Source: CAZGIF01 sp964526045 (GTDB lineage: Bacteria > Patescibacteriota > Gracilibacteria > Absconditabacterales > Absconditicoccaceae). Taken from it: DNA of 64,000 bases. A program made the translations under genes and the position numbers. Below the pieces are notes generated by a model, which saw nothing but the letters and a program-made list of their open reading frames with translations, was not told the origin of the DNA and searched no databases. Of this stretch, positions 57,855 through 64,000 are shown in pieces; position 1 is the stretch's first letter, and each line of letters starts with the position of its first letter. The stretch spans positions 109,892 to 173,891 of the forward strand of contig CAZGIF010000005.1 in the NCBI GenBank assembly GCA_964526045.1, read 5' to 3'.

Positions 57855-57857
57855 TAT
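57774..57857 (-). pseudogene. Detached copy of the radA 3' end
   Basis: Read on the minus strand this encodes NEIPKGFHCEEYEVCERVQ then LLSGL and TAG, against NEIPKGFHCIDYEVCERVQ-LLSGL-TAG at the end of radA. About 81 bp match the block at 59222-59302 with seven substitutions. Several are silent and two change residues. No radA body is attached. It is the far flank of the island described in findings. Confidence 0.85.
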
Positions 57858-57940
57858 AGCTAATTTTGCAAAGAATCACTTGCAATAAAAAGCATATAAA
57901 ATAAACATATGTAAATAATATTTACAATTAAAAAAAATAA

Positions 57941-58726
57941 ATGAAAAATAAAATACTTACATACACGTGTGTATGACTCATGGTAACTTGATTAGCAAGT
58001 TGTTGAAAACAAAAATCAACTGAGACAAAAGAAGTAGAAAACGTACAAAAAACGGAACAAACGAAAGTTACACAACAAACAAAAGAACGTATTAGTACAA
58101 CAGTGCACATAAGTGGTGTAACTCATTGACCTAATGAACTCATAAGTAAGGGACTCTTTTTTGCAATGTGCCAAAATGAACCCACATTGGACAAAGATAG
58201 AATAATATTAGTAGAATCAGCACTGTTTGAACCAACTAAGATACAAGATATTACGCAAGGAAATTTACCAGAATGCTATTATCAAAACTCTCAGGCGACA
58301 GTAGAAGGAATCGATACCAGATGATCAGAAAAACAAAATCAAAAATATATGGAATGGGTCCTAGATAATGTGCAGATACAATTGCAAGATGGAAAACGAA
58401 TTCCTGTAAGAGATCTTGCCAACTACAAAATGGACTCTGCATACTTTGCAAATATACCATTTAAGATAGTATGAGATGTAGAAAACATAAAGAGCACAGC
58501 AAAATATGTTTTGACAGCACAAGCAAACTTTGAGCAACATATAGAACACAAAATACAAGAACGAACAAGTCAATGAAAAAACGTAGAAGTCATTGTATGA
58601 TCAGGACATCTTGAAACACTAACCAAAAAAAACGAATCATATACCAGTACTAACTATAGTGACGCAGGAACAGTACTTTATGCATGACTTTTGAATAAAG
58701 TTTTGGAGAATATATGTTCAGAATAA
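57941..58726 (+). CDS. Island-encoded lipoprotein, unknown function
   Basis: The 261-residue protein has a signal peptide with lipobox VTGLASC (Gly by TGA) and a Lys/Gln/Thr-rich linker. A folded domain follows, with VHISGVTHGPNELISKG near its start and VEVIVGSGHLETLTKKN near its end. No family is recognised. It is the first of two cargo genes between the radA-tail repeats and precedes the second by 32 bp. Confidence 0.82.
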
Positions 58727-58758
58727 AGTGAAATCTTTTTTTATATAATTTTAGCCAA

Positions 58759-59214
58759 ATGGAAAACAACAAACCACAAGAATACAAGTACGTATCACAA
58801 AAGACAATAGAGGAACTTAGAGAAGAAGGAAAAAACAAAACAAAAGAAGAACTACTATCTAGCAAACAGATACTACAATTTTTACATGTATTATATTTTA
58901 GCAAAATATGACTAAAAATTGGAGCATATAGTGTTATTTGAAATATAGCAGATAATATAATAGCATCTTTACTTCATCAAGACATGTCTTCTGGTGGAGT
59001 TGGATTCGTCTCTACAGCTTTAGTGCTAAATCTTGTATGAAAATTCTGTCAAGACTTTAAAATAAAGTTACCATTAGAATTAGAAAAACTTATGAGTATT
59101 TTTACAAATACAAGAGAACTAGAATCCGCTTCAGTTTTTCTTAAAGAAACAAACAAACTACTGAGACAAAAAGAAGAAGAACTAGCAAATCAAGAAAAAA
59201 GAAAAAGAAAATAG
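58759..59214 (+). CDS. Island-encoded membrane-associated protein, unknown
   Basis: The 151-residue protein has a charged N-terminal helix and a central hydrophobic part (KIGLKIGAYSVIGNIADN, then GVGFVSTALVLNLVGKF). The C-terminus is a Lys/Glu-rich coiled coil ending KRKRK. No family is recognised. It ends 7 bp before the right radA-tail repeat and is probably co-transcribed with the lipoprotein gene. Confidence 0.78.
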
Positions 59215-59221
59215 AAATCCC

Positions 59222-59302
59222 CTCTACAACCCACTCAACAACTGTACTCTTTCACATACTTCATAATCTATACAATGAAATCCCTTCGGGATTTCATTTT
59301 TT
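59222..59302 (+). repeat. Direct repeat, right copy (within radA 3' end)
   Basis: This is the functional copy: it is the coding 3' end of radA on the minus strand. It matches 57774-57854 in the same orientation with about 91 percent identity by hand count. Confidence 0.85.
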
Positions 59303-60525
59303 CTTTTGGGGTGGCGACGAGTTTGTTGAACTTTTCAAGTGAGTCAAATTTCACCAATTCGTACTGCTTTTGGATCAAACATATGTCCATGATAATGTCC
59401 ATAAATCGCTGCCGCGATAGCGATATCAAGTCAACTATCAAAAAACTTAAACTCTCATGGAACATGAATATACACATCAAATTGCGCTAGTTTGAGGTTG
59501 CAGTATTTGGTCAAGACAGCACAAATAATATCGACTCTTTTGTTATCAACTCACACACACGTACGCGACGGATATTTTCCGTATGTTTTGGTGAGCAGTA
59601 CTTCTACATGAGCCATAACCGGTCTTCCATTGTCTAATCAAATCGTCAAAACGGTTCATGCTACACTTGTATCTACGTGTTTGAGCAAACGTTCAGTCAG
59701 ATTTGTGACTGGTTGCAAACCGAACAACGTCATCTCAAAAATCCCTACGTCATCAGTGTGTCAGAATCTATTTTTTTGTGTTCTCAAAAATCTCGTCTCA
59801 CCAAATCTGTCTCATTCTATATGCAGCACAACATCAACAATATGCTCAAGGTATTTTGGTCAGGCGATATCTCCTCATTTGGTGATATGTCAGATAATAA
59901 ACACCGTCACATTGTTTTTTTTACCAAATTCTGAAAGTTTTTCTGCACACCGTTTGACTTGTTGTACAGATCATGGAGCTGCTTGGATATCTTGAGAATA
60001 AACTGTTTGGATAGAATCAACCACAATACACGTAGATTGCAATGACGTCGCAGTCGCAACAATGTCTTCAAAGCTCGGTGCGTGAAACACTTGAGCAGAA
60101 CCAGAAATCGTATCAGAAAAGAGTCTTTTGCGCCTCGCAATGACTTCTGATGCTTGCTCTTCTCACGAAAAATATGCAACTGACACGCCTAGATGTCTCC
60201 CCAAATCTTCAAGTATCTGCAAAATCAACGTCGATTTTCCTATTCACGGAGCTCATGCAAGCAAATACACTCAACCACGTTTGATTCACGCCTGCAAGAC
60301 TCTTTGAATCTCTTTGTTTTGTAGAGGATAGAACGTTGATTCTATTGTCACGTCAGACTTTTTCAAAACATGTCACGCTCACACAACGTGACGAGAGTCA
60401 GCTTCTTTTTTTTGCTTTTTGGATGGGCGAGAGGCATCTTCAACAAAACTTCAAAAAGATCAACAGCTTGGACACTTTCACATTTTGAGAACAGAACTGT
60501 ATTCACATTGAGTACAAATATACAT
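59224..60525 (-). CDS. radA: DNA repair protein RadA
   Basis: RadA is a RecA-like ATPase that promotes branch migration during recombination. The 433-residue protein has a zinc finger CTQCEYSS..CPSCGS, Walker A AGAPGIGKSTLILQI, the RadA motif KNRFGHT, and a Lon-like C-terminal domain with VRIGEIGLTGKV. The last ~28 codons are duplicated 1.45 kb away. The start ATG 60525 gives the zinc finger at residues 4-20, as expected. Confidence 0.95.
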
Positions 60526-60624
60526 AGCACAACTTGAACTAAAATACATAATACCTATTCTATCTTTAGTCAAAACAATCACAAGATAAGAATTATATTT
60601 TAGATATTTGTTTTTTTTGTACAT

Positions 60625-60942
60625 ATGCTTACACACGCGTACATCATGCAACGACAAGATTATTTTGTAGTAGTACAGTATCCAGATCGAACAGCAAACA
60701 AATTTCAACGAACACTACCCCAACAATACATTAGTCAGGAACCCCAAGACAACAATCAATCACGACATGAATTGCGGTCAGACGAATATTTTGTCTATAA
60801 CATAACAACATACAAACAAAAGCCCCATATCTCTTACTCTCCGCTTGTATACAAAAAACATAGACGAATTCGCCCTCATCAAGCATATGTGATGAATCTT
60901 CACCCACAACAACAGCTCACAATACGTAGGTTATACGGTTAG
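60625..60942 (+). CDS. Unknown basic protein
   Basis: The 105-residue frame is rich in Gln, Tyr, Arg and His and has no TGA codon and one Gly, unlike its neighbours. ATG 60646 is an alternative start. No family is recognised. The stop overlaps the convergent pilus gene by 4 bp. A minus-strand frame in the same stretch is Cys-rich and less plausible. Confidence 0.45.
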   Translation: MLTHAYIMQRQDYFVVVQYPDRTANKFQRTLPQQYISQEPQDNNQSRHELRSDEYFVYNITTYKQKPHISYSPLVYKKHRRIRPHQAYVMNLHPQQQLTIRRLYG

Positions 60943-61868
60943 TACACTATCACAGTCTGAAAAAGCCAGTCAGGAAGAATCTTTTTTTTGCGAGCTTGTA
61001 AACTCGATTGTCCATCACCAAAATATCATCTACTATCTACGAACGTATATTGTGTGGCAACACCATATTCTCAAGAGTCTTGGACAGATAAACAAAACAA
61101 CAATGGTACTTTACGAGGATTTTGTATTGCCAAAAAATTTGCTAACGTACCAAATTTTTGTCTTTTTGAAAGAATTTCATCTGACTGAGTTAGATCATCT
61201 GATTGATAAGATGGCGTCGTATCATCCAAAAAATCGTTGATAAACATACGCATGTCTACACTATTTCATACTCAAGAATATACTTGTACCAAAATATCTC
61301 TATTGATCTCATCATGTCATGATCATGGAGAAAATCACAATTGTATATCATACCCTCATGTATTGGTTGCAACAGATGGGAACATAAGTCACATATCTAA
61401 TTCTGGCAAAATACTTTGTTGTGCAACTCACGCTTCTCAAGTTTGTAATACCGATCTTGTATCGACAAACAAAGGGAGAATAAGACTTTCTCACTCTTGT
61501 AAAACAAATGCATTATCTGAAGTACATGTTGTGGTGTTTGAAGGATCATCACTAATCACTGTATATCAACGATTGGAAATATCCAAAACAAAACTACATG
61601 GTCACGCTCTATTCTCACACACACGAAAATTTTGAGCAAGCTGGTTCGACGTATCTTGAATTGCATCTTCAAATCAGAAACCAAACTCTTCACTTGCAAC
61701 CAACCCCAGCTCTACTCATCATTTGGCAAAATAATAGCTTGTGTAATTATCGCGTGAACGCACAAGCTCTTTGATCATACCATTGATATAGCTCATGCTG
61801 ATTACTCATAAAAGCGAAACAACAGACAACACAAACAACACAATTATACTAATGTTTCATCTTTTCAT
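60939..61868 (-). CDS. PilX-like type IV pilus assembly protein
   Basis: The 309-residue protein has a short basic start (MKRG), a hydrophobic N-terminal helix (residues 5-26), then YTSYYFAKGGVELGLVASEE, which matches the helix of PilX/GspK-type minor pilins. The rest is a strand-rich extracellular domain. The frame is intact only when TGA is Gly (over 15 codons). It has no close operon partner. It may complete the pilus encoded at 13-18 kb. Confidence 0.78.
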
Positions 61869-61909
61869 ATACGCATAATTACAAACACAAAAACTTCTAC
61901 GTACAAAAT

Positions 61910-61938
61910 TTGACAAGGCTCATCAGTTGCAATATACT
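61910..61938 (+). promoter_or_regulatory. Sigma-70-like promoter of the M23 gene
   Basis: TTGACA (61910-61915), a 17-bp spacer and TATACT (61933-61938) lie 43 bp before the ATG at 61982. This is one of the best consensus promoters in the window. Confidence 0.75.
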
Positions 61939-61981
61939 TGAACCAAGTCAGATCTTTTATCCTTTGTATAGATATATATAG

Positions 61982-63343
61982 ATGAAACACAAAAACAATG
62001 TTTTTGTACACCGCTTCACAAGACACTACCAAACGACAACAACAACTATTGGAAAATACGCGTTGGAATGTAGTATTGTTGCGATGTGAATTGTGAGTGC
62101 TTTTGTATGATACTTAGCCCTTGCGGGTGCTGATTTAGCACCAAACACTACTCTCATGTATCCACTACAAGAGATTTCTAAATTGGAATGTAGAATGACA
62201 CATTGGACCGACCACTCAGCTGATTGTAAAATGGTACTTCCTCGTATCAAAAGTGCACAATATTCCAAACATATTGATGATGAGTGATTTACAAAGTATT
62301 ATACAGTACTGTGGAAGTGAGCTTATTCAAAAGAACCTTGGAATACAAAATGATCTCATGTCTGAGTTGATATTGCATCTGCTCAATGAACGCCAACATT
62401 TGCAATTGCTAATGGAGTTGTCCATGAAGCTAGACAGCAAGCTGGATATGGAAATGTTGTCAAAATAAAGTTTAGTCGAAAATGACAAACATACTATGCG
62501 ATTTACGCCCACTTAGACCAAATTGCACCGGGAATTACTCCATGAGCAACAGTATCTCAATGAGATAAAATCTGAGAAGTATGAAATTCTGGAGTTTCAT
62601 CATGAAAAATGTGATGATATCACTTACATTTCGAAATAGATAAAGAAATCGGGTGAAGACTCGTTTATGCATTTTGGGAATGTGAAGACCGAGATATGTG
62701 AGCTAATGAATATAGCGTTGTTGATGAATGACTCTGTAGAGACAAACTTGAAGAAAGAACTGTAGATCCTATTGTTTTTTTGGAAAATGCTAATGCAACT
62801 ATCAAATCTGCAAACGTTGATATCGTTCCAGATACAGGAAAAGAACCTGTTATAGAAACAAAACCAGTAGAACCAACAAAACAATTGCCTGACACTATCG
62901 CGTTGGTACAAAAATCAGCGAATATCTCAGTCAAAGACATAAACACTACATTCTTGGACGAAGCAACAAAAGAGTTCGTCGCATCACACCAATTTAGTGT
63001 AAAAGCATGATCATTCTCTACTCAAAAAGGGTGAACAGTCAGTATTGAAGCTAAGAATACTAAAAACGGAGAACAATTTGGATGAATACTTCCATCAGCT
63101 TTAGAAATTATTGCTGAAAATACCGCAATCACTATCAACCCATCACAAGTTACATTTGTAGCTGGAGCAATAGACTTTGCTGTCAAGACTCCAAAAGAAG
63201 GATCACATAACCTTATTGTAAAATTTGCATGACAACAACTTGCAACTATCAATGTAGATGTACAAGCATGACAACATGCTGCTGCTTGATCATTTGCATG
63301 TCGTTACCAAACACAAGAAGAAAGAATGAAATACTTCTTCTAA
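61982..63343 (+). CDS. M23 family peptidoglycan endopeptidase
   Basis: The 453-residue protein has a membrane anchor near residues 24-50 and an M23 LytM domain with GSHVGVDIASAQGTP, YAIYAHLDQI and GGYHLHFEID; the zinc ligands H, D and H-x-H are present. A Pro/Lys linker and a ~130-residue Ig-like C-terminal domain follow. It cuts peptide cross-links in peptidoglycan. Many glycines are TGA. A strong promoter precedes it. Confidence 0.92.
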
Positions 63344-63375
63344 ATGATAAACTATATTTATTTTAGATATGCAGG

Positions 63376-63924
63376 ATGTATAATCTTTTTAAAGGTCTTC
63401 TTTTGTTTTGAGTGGTATTGGTAACTTGATGTAGTACACAGCATAACACAGTCATTACTCCAAACCAAATAAGTGAGACAACTATAGACGAAAAAGATCT
63501 AGAACAAATACAACAAGAAACAGAAAAAATGAAACTAATAGAGTTAGCAAAAAATGAAATATTAGGTTCATTAATCAAAAAAGGAATTGATGAGGATTCG
63601 GTAAAAAGTTGGGAAAATACAATTTCATTAGAAATTAATTCGTATCTACCTAGACAAAACAAAGATAGTGATAGTTTATATAAGGCAGTAATTTGAACAT
63701 ATAAACTAGAAGAATCATCGGATAGTCGGTCACGAATATGAATTACTACTGAAAAAGAACAAACCCTTCCAGGTAGTAATCGAAAAATACTTCCAGATCT
63801 AGATTGATATAACTGTGCAGATATAAAAGAAATATCCGATGCTTCTATTTTATCATTTATAGATAGTGAAATATATAAATGGTGAAAAGACACTATGAAT
63901 TGTTATAACTTTTATTCTAACTAA
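63376..63924 (+). CDS. Lipoprotein, unknown function
   Basis: The 182-residue protein has a signal peptide with lipobox VLVTGC (Gly by TGA), a Gln/Glu-rich helical linker, then a mixed domain with four aromatic and two Cys residues near the end. No family is recognised. It lies 32 bp after the M23 gene on the same strand. An out-of-frame ATG at 63369 is rejected because it meets a TAA at once. Confidence 0.82.
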
Positions 63925-63950
63925 AACACTTAAGCGTTTTTTCAGTAAAA

Positions 63951-63976
63951 TAGCCCTGCCGAATGGCAGGGTTTTT
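63951..63976 (+). terminator. Terminator after the lipoprotein gene
   Basis: CCCTGCC and GGCAGGG form a 7-bp G+C-rich stem around GAAT, followed by TTTTT. It lies about 27 bp after the stop. Confidence 0.9.
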
Positions 63977-64000
63977 CGAAAGTGAAAATTTAGTATACAA

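Noticed and set aside
59273..59304. Hairpin AAATCCC..GGGATTT with T-run as a terminator, and its copy at 57827-57856
   Set aside because: On the minus strand it is coding sequence of the radA tail, in frame with a typical RadA C-terminus, and the copy keeps the same frame. A second role as terminator is possible but not needed.
61237..61635. A plus-strand frame of 132 codons and another at 60887-61243
   Set aside because: Both oppose the 309-residue PilX-like gene on the minus strand, which has a membrane helix and a pilin-like motif. The plus-strand frames are Cys/His-rich and unlike known proteins.

Overview
The window reads as AT-rich bacterial chromosome that uses TGA as a glycine codon. 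Under the standard code nearly every gene breaks into fragments. With TGA read as Gly, long unbroken frames appear, ending only in TAA or TAG, and the TGA codons fall on invariant glycines: UvrC DGGKGQ, RseP HELGHF, PilB GPTGSGKT, RadA Walker A, DnaA Walker A, and the prepilin cleavage site. UGA=Gly is the known code of Candidatus Absconditabacteria (SR1) and Gracilibacteria (BD1-5) in the Patescibacteria/CPR, so the window most likely comes from that clade. Neither the decoding tRNA-Gly(UCA) nor a release-factor gene is in the window. The reassignment is therefore inferred from the proteins alone.

Layout. 1-8.0 kb: the end of an unknown gene with an HEYTH motif, uvrC, then minus-strand dnaA with two membrane genes (one a von Willebrand A protein), a DUF4230 protein, a divergent rnpA and tatD. 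8.1-13.2 kb: rseP, two secreted proteins of unknown role, a DUF3127 protein with an SSB-like tail, and an unknown coiled protein. 13.3-17.9 kb: a minus-strand type IV pilus cluster (three pseudopilins, PilC, PilO-like, PilN-like). 18-22.7 kb: argS, tRNA-Ser(UGA anticodon), a LysM-CHAP cell-wall enzyme, serS. 22.8-25.9 kb: two YbjQ-type proteins, an M48 protease, a phosphoglucose/phosphomannose isomerase and a DUF378 protein. 25.9-34.8 kb: secA, alr, a pyrophosphatase-like gene, glyS, a lipoprotein, tsaC and gmk. 34.8-40.1 kb: an SbcC-like ATPase, a second PilC, and PilB. 40.2-50.9 kb: two unknown proteins sharing a winged-helix-like domain, a Na/Ca exchanger, a Nudix protein, tyrS, a toxin-antitoxin pair, an SbcD-like nuclease, a methyltransferase and gatB. 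51-57.6 kb: an orphan GHKL ATPase preceded by a small protein and inverted repeats, a 900-residue LTA-synthase/GDPD fusion, and two mevalonate-pathway genes. 57.6-60.5 kb: a mini-island bounded by two copies of the radA 3' end, then radA. 60.6-64 kb: a PilX-like protein, an M23 protease and a lipoprotein.

The genes together suggest a cell with a single membrane and a peptidoglycan wall: alr, LysM-CHAP, M23 and an LtaS-like enzyme are present, and no outer-membrane genes were seen. It has a type IV pilus whose genes are spread over three loci, Sec export with a site-2 protease, amidotransferase-dependent tRNA charging (gatB), a mevalonate route to isoprenoids, and DNA repair by UvrC, RadA and SbcCD. 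Genes are packed tightly. At four convergent gene ends the neighbouring stop codons overlap or nest.

The most unusual structures are the radA-tail direct repeats around two cargo genes, the LtaS-GDPD fusion with an altered GDPD site, the shared domain in two otherwise unknown proteins, the orphan GHKL locus with its inverted repeats, and a five-unit 13-bp tandem repeat after the GHMP kinase gene.
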